The notes beneath the pieces were generated by a model. It had not been told where the DNA came from. It worked only from the letters and a program-made list of their open reading frames with translations, and made no database searches. Positions 17,550 to 30,547 of a stretch of DNA of 64,000 nucleotides are shown here, one piece after another. Numbering within the stretch: position 1 is the first letter of the stretch; each line of letters starts with the position of its first letter. The stretch lies in assembly GCF_964355755.1 (NCBI RefSeq), contig NC_092675.1, forward strand, positions 30,900,912-30,964,911. Direction: 5' to 3'. The position numbers and the translations under genes were made by a program. The stretch is from Antedon mediterranea (lineage: Eukaryota > Echinodermata > Crinoidea > Comatulida > Antedonidae).

Positions 17550-19499
17550 CTTTAAACAAAAATATTTAAAAAAGTGAATTTTAAATTTAAAAGTATTTGT
17601 ATGATCTTCTAAATACAATACATCCTACACTTCTTTGAATAGGCCATTTTGCAGTTAGTAAAAGTTAATCAGTTCCATAGAAAATAAACTTAAAATCAAA
17701 TTTCAACAAATACTCATTGACATTGGGCATTCTGACAAAGTCACAAACACTTTTTTTTTAGATTCAATTTTTTTTTTAAATGTCAAATTGAATATCTATG
17801 AAAATGTTACAATACATATTAAAATGGCATTATTCAATAAACCCCTACCATGCCAATGATATCGTGCAATATGTCCTAATTGTCTACCACATTGTACACT
17901 AGATTAGCTTATAGGCCTAGGCCCTAGCCTCTCAATCACAGCTTTCAGAAGAGAGGTTGTAATACTATTACTATAGTAGACCCTTCTTGACCACAGCAGG
18001 AGGTACTAGGCCCAGCCTAGGCCTAGATAGAATGCTTACAAAAAGGATGTCGCGCTTCAGTAATTTATATATAACAGCAGTAATGGCTGCTTAAACAATA
18101 TACTTAGAATTACTAGGCCTAGGCTAGATATATTAGGAAGAAGAATACTTTCTATCCTGAATTTAAAGACAACGACTTCGTGTTTACCTTTTTTTTTAAC
18201 AAAAACACCGCACCGTGTATATTACCAAGTCAAGCGTGTCGAATACAAAGTCTGAATGTGGTTTCACAACACGTGTGTACTTACCGCATAAGATGAGTCA
18301 ATTATTTTAACGTCAAAATAAATATAATTTATAATTTTTATTTAATAGATGCAATATGTTAAACTTAACTAACACTTCCTTTCTTTCAAGATAAATAAAT
18401 TAAAATGTGTTTGTACTAACAGTTTGGTTGATAATAAAATACCGTATATCAGTTATGTAGAAACAGAAATGAAAATTCACAAAACCCCCTTTCATATTAA
18501 TGGAATCGAACGGTCTGTGTCTTGCAGAAGTATGTTGCAATTAAACTTTTATATGATGAATATACAAACAAACACAAAATCATTGAGAGAGGAATCTAAG
18601 ACACTCTGGAATCCCACAATTAACATTCGTTTTTGCTTTTCATTAATCTGGCGAGAAAACTGTAAAATCACAACAAAAACAGCCTAGCAATTCATAGAAG
18701 GAAGGAATATCATGTAACCATGGAGGTATAAACTTTCCACAAACGAATCTCGCACTTTTATCTCTTCGTGGTATTATTATATTAGATCAATCCACATAAA
18801 CATCGTCACCATAAATATCGTTTTCTGCCAAAAGGATAATAGGAAACGATATTAAGAAATCATATGAAGTTGTTAACAACGCACTTACAAATAGGACATC
18901 TTGTTCTCAGTTTTATGTGATTTTATTCTTTTTTACTGTTCGTGCGACAATGTTTTTAGACAATTTTAATGTGTGTACTTTCAGCCAAAGTTTCAAGCCA
19001 TTCATGAGTTTGACAATAAAGTTTATTGAATTGAATTGAATTGAATTAAACATTCATATAATAAATTATGTATAAGAATCCAGATAAGGAGGAGAGGATC
19101 CACATCTACCTAATTTATCTGTGCATGACATTCTTCTTTTATAAAAAATGTAATTATTTAATAATAATATAATTGATATATTATTCTTTTGTCATAGTCC
19201 ATCGTCGTCGGGTCGTCGTGTGTGACCATTGCAATGCCGTGGGAAAACAACGGTCGAGTCGGTTCCTCGTCTTATCGTACCTTACATTCTGAAATACCAT
19301 GCGCAATTCATTTGTTTATTTTATTATTAAACTTATCTTGAAAACAATAATATATTGCAGTAGCATAAAATAATAAACATACTAAAGTAATATTTAAATA
19401 AAATATACACGAAATATTAAGACTTTATTTTATAAGACGTGAATTGATGTATATTTAAAATAATAATTATAAATAAGTAACCTACGGAAAAAGGACAAG
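17550..19499. other. RTCA-DBT divergent intergenic region
   Basis: About 1.95 kb lie between the two start codons. It holds the 5' regions of both genes and a non-LTR retrotransposon 3' end. An open frame at 18424-18687 has no recognised domain. No decisive promoter element was seen. Confidence 0.5.
18960..19048 (+). mobile_element. Non-LTR retrotransposon 3' end with (TTGAA)n tail
   Basis: The stretch ends gacaataaagtttattgaat followed by three more gaatt pentamers. A polyadenylation-like aataaa followed by a short tandem tail is typical of LINE or SINE 3' ends. How far it extends upstream is not clear. Confidence 0.5.
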
Positions 19500-22400
19500 A
19501 TGGCTGCCACCTGTGTTAGAACAAGTTTTAGACTTTCTCAACGATTTCCACGAATACTCACTGTTAGATGTCCATTGCATGTACGGGTAGTTATATTTAT
19601 TAACTTTTGCAGTATATCTGTTAACTAATTTCGATCAACTTTGGTTAAACCCCTCAATTTAACTAACGCAATCCGTCAGGCCAATCGAGCGGATCCAGCC
19701 AACTCAATCAAAGCCTAAAGGCAAAATGGCACCGTCCGCACCGCGAAAGGAAAAGCGGTCCTAGCCTAGCTAGGCCTAGTACTACTAGCCTAGGATAGGA
19801 CGTGCTTTCTTGAAAGGGTCCGGACTGCTGTGTTGGGCTGGTTGTAGAAATACAGTAAATAAATTGTTAAATATTGGGGTTTGTAGAATAAAATAATGAT
19901 TATTATTATTTAGTAGCCTTATTTATTAGGTAAAAAGTACTAAAAAGGCTAGCATTTTGTAAACATATCTGTGATTTATTTGATTTCAGAGACAGAGTGG
20001 AAGGCATGCAAACTCCGCTGGGTATCGAGAAAAAAATTCAAGTATTTTTACAAGTAATTATTTAATTAAAAGATACCTGAACACTTCAAATGGTAAGTAT
20101 TGATTAAAATCCTACATGATATTTGATCGTTCTTTCTTAACGTCATTAGTTTACAACTGTATATTTTGTTTTACTTTTAGTATATTTTGGAGAAGTAGTA
20201 CCATTCAAACTTTTGTTTTACTTTTAGTATATTTTGGAGAAGTAGTACCATTCAAACTTTCGGACATTGGAGAAGGCATAGCAGAAGTCACTGTTAAAGA
20301 ATGGTGAGTGTGTATTTAACAAATCCAAGGAGCATCAATTTTCTCTTCATTTATTGTAGAATATAGTCTTATTTATTTAATACAGTATGTTAATTTATTC
20401 TGTCATTTTTTTTTTCATTTTGTAGGTATGTAAAAGAAGGTGACACTGTGGCCCAATTTGATAGCATTTGTGAGGTTCAAAGTGACAAGGCTTCTGTGAC
20501 CATCACCAGTCGTTTTGATGGTGTCATTAAAAAGCTTTATTATGAAGTTGATGATATTGCCAGTGTTGGGAATGCTCTTGTTGATATTGAAACATCTGGA
20601 CAGACAGGTAAGATACATAAAAAAGGTCCAATTTAAAAGATTTACTTTCATCCAGCAGATAAATAGTAAGAAAAAGTAAAATAAAGATTTAAATGTAAAA
20701 GATGGATTGAGGCAAAATCCCAAGAAGGAAATAAAAGCCTAAGTCAGGGTTTAAGGGAAAAAAAGTAGTTATTAATAGTAATAGTATGTACATTTATTTT
20801 AATGTTATTTTGTTATACATTTATAGAAACTGGTGAAGTAGAAACTATTGAAGTAGAAGCTAGTGAACTTAGTGGTGATGATAGCGGTGTAGACTCTGTA
20901 ACTCAACTTAGTGATAGACTAAGTACAAGAGCTATAGCTACTCCTGCTGTCAAACGCCTTGCAGCTGAGCATAAGGTGATTATTAAACCAGTGCTATTAT
21001 ACAAATACATATTATATAGATAAATAAACATTGAATTCAATAACATTAATTACATCATCCATCTTTCCCTAAACATTTAAAAATGTTAATCAGACAAATG
21101 CGGATTTTAAACTTCTGAATTAAATGACAAATGATAATACATAAATACGTTTAGTTTTGCTGGAAATAACCTAAATATGTCATGCAATCCATCTAGATAA
21201 ATATTGCTGATATCCAGGGAAGTGGAAAAGATTCAAGAGTCTTAAAAGAAGATATATTAAAACACATCCAAGCAGCATCATCAGCTACCTCAGGAGAAGG
21301 TAGAATAAATAATATTTATTTTACTGTACTTCAAAATGTCTAAAGCTCTGTCTACACTATCAAACTAGTTTGACAAAAGAAGTGTGATGTGCCCAAATAT
21401 AGTTGTTATATGCTTAAATATGGTAGTGATATACTCAAATATGGTAGTGATATACACAAATATGGTAGTGATATACCCAAATATGGTAGTGATATACCCA
21501 AATATGGTAGTGATATGACATCAGCTTTATTCATCTTAGTTTACTGTACTTACAGTTTTTTATTTAGTACAGGTGTACTGGTCAGTGGTCAGTAATGGCT
21601 GATTGGGCCAATAATAAAAAAAACTTTAATCATGGCATTTTATTTTATTGACTTTGTAGGACCAGGATTCCAACAACAAACATCAACCGCGACAACAACA
21701 ACAATAGCGCCACCAATCGTCACCTACAGTCCAGATGATCGAATTGAGCCAATCAAAGGCTTTCAGAAAGCTATGGTCAAGAGTATGACCGCTGCTAATG
21801 CTATTCCTCATTTTGGTTATTGTGATGAAATTGAATTGAATGAATTAGTAGAACTAAGACAAAAACTGAAGAGTTTGCCATCTACAGGAGGGGTCAAGTT
21901 TACATATATGCCAGTTTTTATTAAGGTAAGAGTTTCTTTTTTACTTATCCTGGTTCTGTTTTGCTATACCATCTTAATTTCATTTTACATTGAACCGAAT
22001 AAATCAAATTGAGAAAAGATATATTTCATAAGCTTAAAATTCACATTTAAAACAATTTTGTAAAACAACTTGTAACTTGCAAGGTTTATTAAAAACATAA
22101 CAAATGATTCCACTATTTTATTAAAGTTTGAAATGTTAATTTATTATTTTTTGACAGGCTGCATCAATGGCTTTACAACAGTTTCCCATCTTAAATTCAT
22201 TGGTAGATCAAAATTGTGAAAATATTACCTACAAGGTAAGTTATTGTGTTAAATCGCTTGCTTGTTTCCGTCATAAGGTTTTGTCTAATGTCAGTAATAT
22301 TTAAATGTTGTCTTGTTATTTTTGCTTGTACATTATATATTATATGTTATGTCTTTCAACCCTGTTGGTGGTGAAAACAATTCACAAATGCTATTTCAAA

Positions 22401-23456
22401 TCCCTTTTTTTTTTATATGTAAAGTCATTAAATCATACTTTTAATCTTTTATTTGTGATTTTAATTTATGCAAAATGTACTAAAATGACACCAATTTATG
22501 TACTAATTATGGTGGTGAATTTTGTACTGAATATTTGATTTTAAACCTGTGACCTCTGAACTTTGGTCCTGATGAAAAAACCCCAGCAATTTCCAACTAA
22601 TATATTTATTATCTAACTGATACAGGGTTCACATAATATTGCTGTTGCAATGGACTCACCATTAGGTCTGATTGTTCCAAATATAAAAAATGTACAAAAT
22701 CTAACTGTATTACAAGTTGCCCAAGAATTGAATAGACTGATGGAAGCGAGTGCTTCGGGCAAACTATCCACTCAAGATTTGACTGAGCCTACATTCTCAC
22801 TCTCAAATATTGGAGCTGTAAGTATTAGCATTTGTAAGAATGCCATGTAGCTATAAAAATGTACTCTATTTAAGTTGATTAAACAATGTAGCTAAAGTTG
22901 TACGTATTAATGTTATGATTTTATAAGTTGTTGGAATATTGGAGCTATAAGTATTAACATTTACAAGAATACTATTTAGCTATTAATGTTGTGAGTTTAA
23001 CATTTAAATTTGTCTTTCAAGGCTTTAATTGTTCTACAACTTTAATATAATATTTTGTACTACTTTAGATTGGTGGAACATACGCCAAGCCTGTTTTGTT
23101 ACCCCCAACTGTCGCTATTGGAGCACTTGGACAGATCCAGGTATTGCATTTAGAATTTTTAATTTTGTTATTATTTTACTACTGACGAAGGATTTTTATT
23201 TCAGTCTCTATAATCATCTTTTTAACTTTAGTTTGTTTGTTTTTCTTTCCAAATTAAACTAATTTGTGTAAATTTTCACCTTTTTCAGGCATTACCACGT
23301 TTTGATAGTGAAGATGAAATCTACAAAAGTTATGTGATGCAAGTGAGTTGGGCTGCGGACCACCGTGTAATTGATGGCGCTACAATGGCTCGTTTTTCAA
23401 ATCTATGGAAGAGCTACCTTCAAACACCATCTTCTATGATTCTAAATATGAAATAA
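19500..23456 (+). CDS. DBT: Dihydrolipoamide branched-chain transacylase (BCKDH E2)
   Basis: Eleven exons join in phase: 19500-19586 (or 19580), 19990-20092, 20228-20303, 20426-20607, 20827-20975, 21197-21299, 21660-21925, 22158-22235, 22626-22817, 23069-23140 and 23289-23456. The product is about 490 residues, against 482 in human. It is the core acyltransferase of the mitochondrial branched-chain 2-oxoacid dehydrogenase complex. Exons 1-2 give an Arg/Ser-rich, acid-poor mitochondrial presequence ([19 protein letters not shown]). Exons 3-4 form the lipoyl domain, with the lipoylated Lys in [18 protein letters not shown]. Exons 5-6 carry the peripheral-subunit-binding domain ([26 protein letters not shown]). 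Exons 7-11 form the catalytic domain ([48 protein letters not shown]). The active-site His is in [20 protein letters not shown]. The exon 1 donor is ambiguous by 6 nt. The acceptor of exon 3 is preceded by an identical copy 47 bp upstream, and the donor of exon 9 has a decayed copy downstream. Confidence 0.97.
20164..20257. repeat. 47-bp tandem duplication of the DBT exon 3 acceptor
   Basis: Positions 20164-20210 and 20211-20257 are identical: ttttgttttacttttag then the first exon bases to ccattcaaac. There are thus two AG acceptors at 20180 and 20227. Use of the first reads into TTT TAC TTT TAG, a stop, so only the second gives DBT. Confidence 0.95.
21343..21515. repeat. MITE left end with a 21-bp tandem expansion, about 5-6 units
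   Basis: The stretch starts with the same gctctgtctacactatcaaa end as the MITE at 769-933. It then runs into repeats of aaatatggtagtgatatacc(c). No matching right end was found. It lies in a DBT intron. Confidence 0.75.
22806..22983. repeat. Direct duplication of the DBT exon 9 donor region, second copy decayed
   Basis: Positions 22806-22854 and 22935-22983 are about 80% alike (aatattggagct...aagtatta, then tagctat). In the downstream copy the donor GT has become AT, so it should not splice. Confidence 0.75.
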
Positions 23457-24400
23457 ACTTGAATCTATAGACTTAGTAAATTATTCTGTATCCTTCCTTC
23501 TTGCCAAGTTTTTTCATCGTGAAAAAACCACAAAATCAGGATAAAAATGCACAACAAAAAAGCAATTGTAATGCTACATATTACACAGACGTGTAGTAAC
23601 TGCCATTTATTTATAGTGTATATATTTAATCATGGCAGAGAGACTTTCAATAAATGATGATGAAAGAATGTTGAATAGACTTCATGAATCAAGTTGTCAA
23701 CTTTTACTTTAGTTCACAGAAGTTGTATCCTTAGATATCAATATATGATAGTGTGCTCTATTTGTAATGCTGCTATTATTAGTATGGTTGAAGGGTTAAG
23801 GTTTGGTAGAATTTAAAATTTCAGTGAATTTGAAATTACTTTGAGAAAAACATTTTTTAGGGGATCTAAATGAACTATTTTTGCTAAATAATTTAAAAAA
23901 TACTGCTCTCTTTAAGCTCTCTAAAGCTTTCTTTGATGGCGCTATAAGATTCATTTTAACAAGAGAGATTTATTTTGCACCAAAAACTTGAACTGACATT
24001 ATGTGAAATAATGCAGGATCTAAATAAACCAGCCTGTGCTACAAAGTACATACTTAACTACGTTTAATGTCATTATTACTGGCTATTTTATGTTAACTTG
24101 GGTAGGTAGCCTGATAACAAATGTGGCATGTATATATATATATTATAAATAGTAGTTTATAAAAATATGTGGAGGCCTACAAGATCATGAATCTTTGTGA
24201 TGTTATTCTCTTTTATTTCTAAGAATAGCCAATAAAATTGCAGATACACAATCAACGATTTATTGTTTTTTTTCCCGCATATTATGTATTTTCTGAGATA
24301 ATTGAAAAATTAAACGTTCAGCCATAAAAAATGTCTGATATAATACAGTACAAGTTTTCTAAATTTGTCAATTATGTTGGTCATGTCCTTTTGTTTAAAA
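23457..24400. other. DBT 3' UTR and downstream sequence
   Basis: No coding sequence was recognised. An aataaa near 24231 (gccaataaaattgcag) is a plausible distal polyadenylation signal, and another is near 23650. Confidence 0.5.
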
Positions 24401-24439
24401 TAAAGTTTCATAATCTAAAAACTTTTAACCAATCATCAA

Positions 24440-24960
24440 TGAATACGCCCGAGGTACGTCTTTATTGTATGGCGCCCTCTCAGCAGTGTAGATCATGCAT
24501 GCTGCCTGGCGCCGGCTGGCGCGCTCGGCGCGCCTGCTGCATGCGCTGCTGCAGCAGCAACTAGCAAAGTCCCTGTGCCTAGCCTAGTAGAGTGTGTGTC
24601 TGACGAACGACTGCCTAGCTGACACAGTGACAGGACAGCTGACAAGTAGAACGAATTGCTAATTTATTGTTGAATTAGAATTCAAAGTAGGTATTGTATT
24701 TTATTTGTATACATTAAAAAATCAGGCAATTAAAGAGGCTGAACTCTCACTTGGCCCCTACTAGGTAGGCTAGGCCTAGAGGCCTAGCTAGCCTAGCCTA
24801 CCGGGTTAGCTAGGCCTCCTTATACTACTAGGCCTAGGCCTCCTAGCCTAGGCCTACTCTACTAGGCCCTAGCTAGGTAGGTACTACTACTAGCCTAGCT
24901 AGAGGGGTAGAGTAGAGTGGAAGAGTGGATAAAATACATTTTTTCTACAACACAAGCCAT
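24440..24960 (+). promoter_or_regulatory. GC/CpG-rich block, possible promoter or 5' exon of the TLCD4-like gene
   Basis: Positions 24468-24560 are unusually GC-rich for the window (ggcgccggctggcgcgctcg). They are followed by a stretch dense in the taggcctag word. It lies about 2 kb upstream of the first TLCD4-like coding exon and on the correct side for a non-coding first exon. A splice donor cannot be assigned with confidence. Confidence 0.3.
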
Positions 24961-25335
24961 GTTAAAAAAGTGCGACTGACTGAGAAAAAAAATAAATTGT
25001 GCAATAAAATCCTTGTGAGTACTTTCAAATTTCTCAAATCAAAAGTAACATAAATAGAATTGGGACTGTCACTGTGTTGGTGTGGATCGGCACAATAACT
25101 TGACATAATAAATTGATATTAACATGAAACCTTTTTATTTGTCTATTGGCAAGGTCGCAAACGTGTACCTTTATATTCTGTATTACTGAAAACTAGGCCT
25201 AGACGCACGTTTGACTCTGCCAGTAAAAAGACTGCTTTTCAAAATTGTTCATGAATGCAAAAAGATATGCAAAAAAGATATTATGAACAGAATATAAAGT
25301 AGAAAGAACCGAACTGAATGAGCAGCCTTTAATAT

Positions 25336-25815
25336 CAATCAATCAATCAATCAAAGTAACATTTATTTCTCTTGTCTTTCATAGAAAATAAAAATTAACA
25401 GTAAAAATTATTAAAATAAGAGGGGCAACATTCCTAAAAAGCAAAGCTTGTATAAGGCAGCCCATAGAAAATGAAAAAAAAAACAGGACAACACGGGAAC
25501 CGGAAACAGGACAAAAACAGTAATGAAGACTTTTAGATTCAGGGTACCGAAAAGACTAAATATCAAAACTACAATGAGTGAAAGGATAATTAAACATAAC
25601 TAGATAAGAGGTGCCGTTTCAATTTAAAAGAAAAACTCTTCTTAGACAAAGCACTTTTTATATTAACTGGTACGTTATCCCAAAGTTTAGGACCAGTGAA
25701 CTTAATGCTATGTTTAAAAGAAGTAGTTTTAAAAAAAGGAATACGTATTTGATTTGCGCTCCGAGTACTGTGGTTATGAAAATTAAGATTGAAACTAAAT
25801 AAATCATTAAAGTGT
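25336..25815 (-). mobile_element. LINE fragment: ORF2 C-terminus and 3' tail
   Basis: On the minus strand, positions about 25800 down to 25590 read HNHSTRSANQIRIPFF, KFTGPKLWDNVPVNIKS and KKSFSFKLKRHLLSSYV then stop. This is the familiar C-terminal block of reverse-transcriptase LINE proteins (xGPKLWNxLP...FKxxLK). Downstream it ends in a (TTGA)n tail at 25337-25354. It is a 5'-truncated insertion in the 5' region of the TLCD4-like gene. Confidence 0.75.
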
Positions 25816-26131
25816 GATGGCAGGATCGAGTTTAGCCATGAATAGAGGAAAACACTTTGTTGAATATCCGGCCCATTTGTTTGTTCATTTTGAAGACATG
25901 TTGTTTATGAATATATATTGATATTGAAACAATACTCTCTTGTATTAAGCCTGCTTAATGATGTTTCTTTACAGGAATTAATTTTACTTCCCTGGATCAG
26001 GCCAGGCATACCACTCCTTTATATTAGTTCAGCAGATTTATACTTTTATTATGAATATAACACATATTTTTCAGTTGTATATCTTTCAAATTATGTTATA
26101 TCATAATTTAAAGATGAAAACCACATAAAAT

Positions 26132-26163
26132 ACACCCACAACCATGATTGTGGGTGTTTTTTT
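26132..26163 (+). repeat. 10-bp perfect hairpin followed by T7
   Basis: The sequence acacccacaa, loop ccatga, ttgtgggtgt is followed by seven T residues. In bacteria this would be a terminator. Here it could at most matter for an RNA polymerase III transcript, and no such gene was recognised next to it. Confidence 0.6.
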
Positions 26164-26515
26164 ATTGTATGTTATATTAAGTGTACTTTATTTGACCCGT
26201 AGGATTTGGCTAAAAATAATCTAGTATAAACTTCATGATTAAACCTGTATTCAATGAGTAAATAATGTCCATAATATAGTAGGTAAAAATAGTATCATTG
26301 CTTCTCAATTGTTTTAATTGTTGTGTTGTTGTTGTAGTGAAACCAGACTACGTGAGTACTTAGCACTGGTACTTATCCCTTAGTTCCTTTCTGTTTAATC
26401 CTGTATAACCTTTGTACAATACTTGATAATCCATTGATAATGTAATCAGACAAACTAGTTAACTTATCATTAGCTGACCTAGTACTCATTCACACACATT
26501 TGCAGGTAGCTAACC

Positions 26516-29500
26516 ATGGATGCCGAAGAGGAATTTGTGGCCCAGCTTTCTGATGATCGTTTGAAGTATTTTGCACTAATTCTGGCAACATTTTGCTGCT
26601 ATATGTTTGGTTATCTCTATATTTCTCCTACATTGTCAAGAAGGTTTTACAAAGGTTATGATAATCTAAGCGACTTACAGAAAAGGGACTGGAATACAAG
26701 GTTAGTTCTACAATAAATAAAACAGTTTGCCTATAGTATCATCATGTTCATAGCATGTTCCTATCATGCTCATGTTATGCTCTTTGATTATTGTTAAGAT
26801 TGCCTAGACACTGCAGTGCTAGTGGCATGTTTGTTATTAGTAGTGTCCCGTCTTTTGGGGAATATCTGAGAAAATCTGTCATTTCATTGGTACAGAGAAT
26901 GTCTGATAACAAAAATTAAATGATAGAATGTGATGTATTATGGTATCATCATTTGAATCATCCAGGCGTCATAACAAAATGATCCTGAGATGATCTGATA
27001 CCGGTGTTTTTTTTAAAACTTAGTTATGCAATTGATTTTGTGACTACAGTAGGCCTGTGGATGTCTGTTTCCGAAATAAAGTATACTGAATGAATGAAAT
27101 GATTACCCTAGCATGCTCGTCTTAGTCCTTTTTCGTGGAATCATTTTATTACCCTATGAAGTGACATCATGTTCTATCTGTCTCATTTCATTCTTGTATC
27201 ATCATACTGTTGCCATTATCATTATATTCTATCATTTTCTTCTATCTTATAAATTGTAATGTCAAAAACAAAAGCCAAACACTGTAAATAAAAACCTGCT
27301 CATTGAAAATCTTTTTTTTACAGAGGCTTTTCGACTGTAAATTCTGTTATCACAAGCAGTTTGTGTGTTTATATTCTTTTATTTGATGAAAAAGCCAATT
27401 TGGAACATATTTGGTAAGTTTGGATTACTTACGCCTTCTGAATATAGCACACTATAATACTAAGTTAAAGGTTTGAATAGTGCGTACTATTACACGCTAT
27501 GTGACCCACAATCGTCCAATCAAATGAGAGGAATTTATTTAGGTGTTATTTAAAGCACACTAATATACTAGGTTAAAGGTTTGCTGCTGTGTCAATGTCA
27601 GCTATTAGCTCTGTTATGAATTAATAATATATCATACATATACTCAATTAGTATCATTGTTGTGTTGTGTTTTTGTCAGGGCTCGCTCTACTCTTTCAAG
27701 TATTAATATCTCATTGTTAACTGGATACATTCTATGTGGTAAGTGCTATTAACATGTTATACAGTAATGTAGTAACTATAAATAATAATTTTTACCCAGA
27801 TTAAAAAACAGAATAATGGTAGTCTGATGTCTATTCCAATTTGGTGAATATAACCTGACTAGCTAAGGTCTTTGCGGAACTGTGCCGGTGTAAAAGACCC
27901 TTAAGACTGTGTAGACCCAATTTATGCTGCGTACTAAGCATGGTTCTTACTTGTTTTTATGGTGTCCTTCATACTGATTTAATTAACATACTTTCAGTAA
28001 CAAATTATTAACAATTATTAAAAAGAAATATATAAATGTATTTATGTCATGGTGCCTGCAGTATAATTTAATATTAATTTTGTTTTCTCTGTAGATTTAG
28101 CTATTGTGTTAACATACTTCCCACTTATTGAAAGCCTCAGCTATTCTTCTCACCATCTAGCTGCAGTGTGTGCTTACATATACAGTTTAGTAAGTATCAC
28201 TTTCATTTGCTGTTTTTAAATCTGTGGAAGTTTCCTGGATGTAGTGATTTAGTCTCTTTCCACATCATCCATCAACTCTGGATTTTACACAAATCTACAC
28301 AAAACATTGGTGTGTGTAAAGCCCAGAGTTTTGCTAGGCAATATGGAAGGGGTATTAGTTTTGATTCCTCAAGATAAATATGTATTTCCTATGAGTATTA
28401 TTATTGTCCAATCAAATTTGAGCATGCCTTATAAGGTAAAGTGGTATGTATAACAAGAAAGAGAGACATAATATTTAAAATCTTTCTCGTGTTTATCATT
28501 TTATCATTTAGTCATTTTCAAAATTATCAAACTTTTTTCTTATTAATATTTCAATTATATTAATTCTTATATGAAGCTTTAGTTGTATTATATGTTTGCT
28601 TTGTCTTAGTAATAAATAAATAAATGCTTCATAAATATAATAGTATATTGTTTATTTTTCTACAGACATACAATGGTCTTCTTTATTTTGCTAATTTCCG
28701 TGTATTAGCTGAAATCTCAACACCGTTTGTGAACTTCAGGTACGGACTAAGTATTCATGTATTTGATGTCATTATGTTTGTGTTATAATCATGTTTGTGT
28801 TGTAATCTTGAAAGATATAACATATTCACCAACAATGATATACAGCCATGGATGACAAGGGTGGATCCAAGGGGTACCACATACTCCCCCACCCAAACTT
28901 AAAGCCTTGGCTTAATGCGTCCTCCTCACACAATTATATTTATTAATTTATGTTTTGTATTATATTTTATATTGTATTGTGTGAAACAATAAACTTGAAA
29001 CACTATTATTTGATATCTATTTTTTACATTAATATATTAATACAGTATTAATAAAAAGTTGCAAATCTTGACCAAGTACCAAGCTTAAACAAAAAAGTGA
29101 TGGTAATGATCCATTGACCCCGTTGACACGGATACAATTTAGAAAACGTATGGAATGAATGTATGAACAATGTATAGAAAGATAATACAGATGATAACAA
29201 TTTTATTGAATGAATGTTATTCCTCTTCCAGATGGATAATGAGCACCATTGGTGTCAAGAAATCGCATAAATTATTTATCATAAACGGGTTAATGATGGT
29301 GGCTGTATTCTTCTCTGTGCGTATATTAACCATGCCATATTACTACTATAAGATGATATCTGTCTGGAGATCACCAATAGTTGATACACTCAGTCTACAT
29401 ATGAAAATATGTTGGATGTCAGCTAGTATAGTGTTGGATAGTATTAATTTATTATGGTTCAGAAAAATGTTCAACGGGGCTAGAAAAATTTTGAAAGAGA

Positions 29501-29556
29501 ATTCAAAAACACAAATTGAAGATTCAAATATCAGAAAACGAGAGAAGGGCAAGTGA
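26516..29556 (+). CDS. TLCD4: TLC domain-containing protein, TLCD4 (TMEM56)-like
   Basis: Six coding exons join in phase: 26516-26700, 27324-27413, 27680-27738, 28095-28189, 28666-28739 and 29232-29556. They give about 275 residues, against 263 in human TLCD4. The protein is predicted to be multi-spanning. Hydrophobic segments are at ALILATFCCYMFGYLYI, VITSSLCVYILLF, ISLLTGYILCDLAIVLTYF, AAVCAYIYSL, LFIINGLMMVAVFFSVRI and ICWMSASIVLDSINLLWF. Matching landmarks of the family are RDWNTRGFSTVNS near the start, the His-His pair in SSHHLAAV, and NFRVLAEISTPFVNFRW. The last is the most diagnostic block of the TLC fold. The C-terminus is highly charged and cytosolic-looking (KREKGK). TLC proteins act in membrane lipid biology, and the exact role of TLCD4 is not established. 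A paralogue such as TLCD3 is possible but fits less well. Confidence 0.88.
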
Positions 29557-29872
29557 GATTAATTGAATGAGAAGACATTGTTTAGTTTAGTGTGTTTATT
29601 TGAAGAAAATATATAAATTATTGAGAATTTAACACAAATAATTTAACATTTTAATTAAATTTTATGCAATTTTTAACAATTCAGGTGCATGTACACATTT
29701 ATATTATTGTTATTGTAATACAAAATATTGTTAAATATTAAAATAGAATAAAATATTGTTATTGTAATACAAAATATAATGTTTCAATTCAGGAGGACAT
29801 ATTGAGGACACGTAGTCAAGTATCATTTCTATGTCTTTTTTTAAAGAAAAAAACATAGAAATTCTGTTTGCT

Positions 29873-30135
29873 CTATTGGCGGAGCACAATATCCAACGGA
29901 CACAAGATGAACTCAAAACAAAAACATTACAAACAGTGTCTACATGGTGTGTTGGCGGAGCACAATATCCAACGGACACAACACGTACTCAAAACAAAAA
30001 CATTACAAACAGTGTCTACATGGTGTGTTGGCGGAGCACAATATTTAACAATATTGGTTGGCGGAGCACAATATCCAACGGACACAACACGTACTCAAAA
30101 CAAAAACATTACAAACAGTGTCTACATGATGTTTC
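29873..30135. repeat. 76-bp tandem repeat, about 3.4 copies
   Basis: Units start at 29881, 29957 and 30033 with ggagcacaatat(cc)aacggacac, and a truncated 30-bp unit precedes the last at 30063. Two overlapping open frames across it are a by-product of the repeat. Confidence 0.9.
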
Positions 30136-30547
30136 TAATGTTACAATTAATTTGAGTAATGTGATTTTACACATTTGTTATTTTATTCATAATTAATTAT
30201 ATAATAATATTCTATTTATAATATATACTGTATGTCATATTGCACAGGATACATTGTGTTAGTAATCTTACAATTGTTATAATTTTACAGTATTATTAAT
30301 ATTAATATATTGTATTCTTGAAATATATATGGCATCATCCCCTTTTCCAGGTACATAGAGAGAATCACAAAAGGTTAGGGACAAAAGAAAGTATTCACGT
30401 AAAGGAATTGAAAGTGATGAGAGGATGAATTTCACAAAAAAAGAAACTCTGCCTATGTTTTACTTTATAAAATTGTCTAATCCTAATCACTAACTTAACT
30501 CATATTATTTTACGAGTAAATATGCAGGGATTTTATGTGTCAATGCT

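Noticed and set aside
18424-18687. 87-residue open frame between RTCA and DBT
   Set aside because: No recognised domain, no splice logic and composition like its AT-rich surroundings.
26132-26163. Rho-independent terminator
   Set aside because: Looks like one, but the surroundings are animal introns and intergenic DNA; no bacterial gene is nearby.
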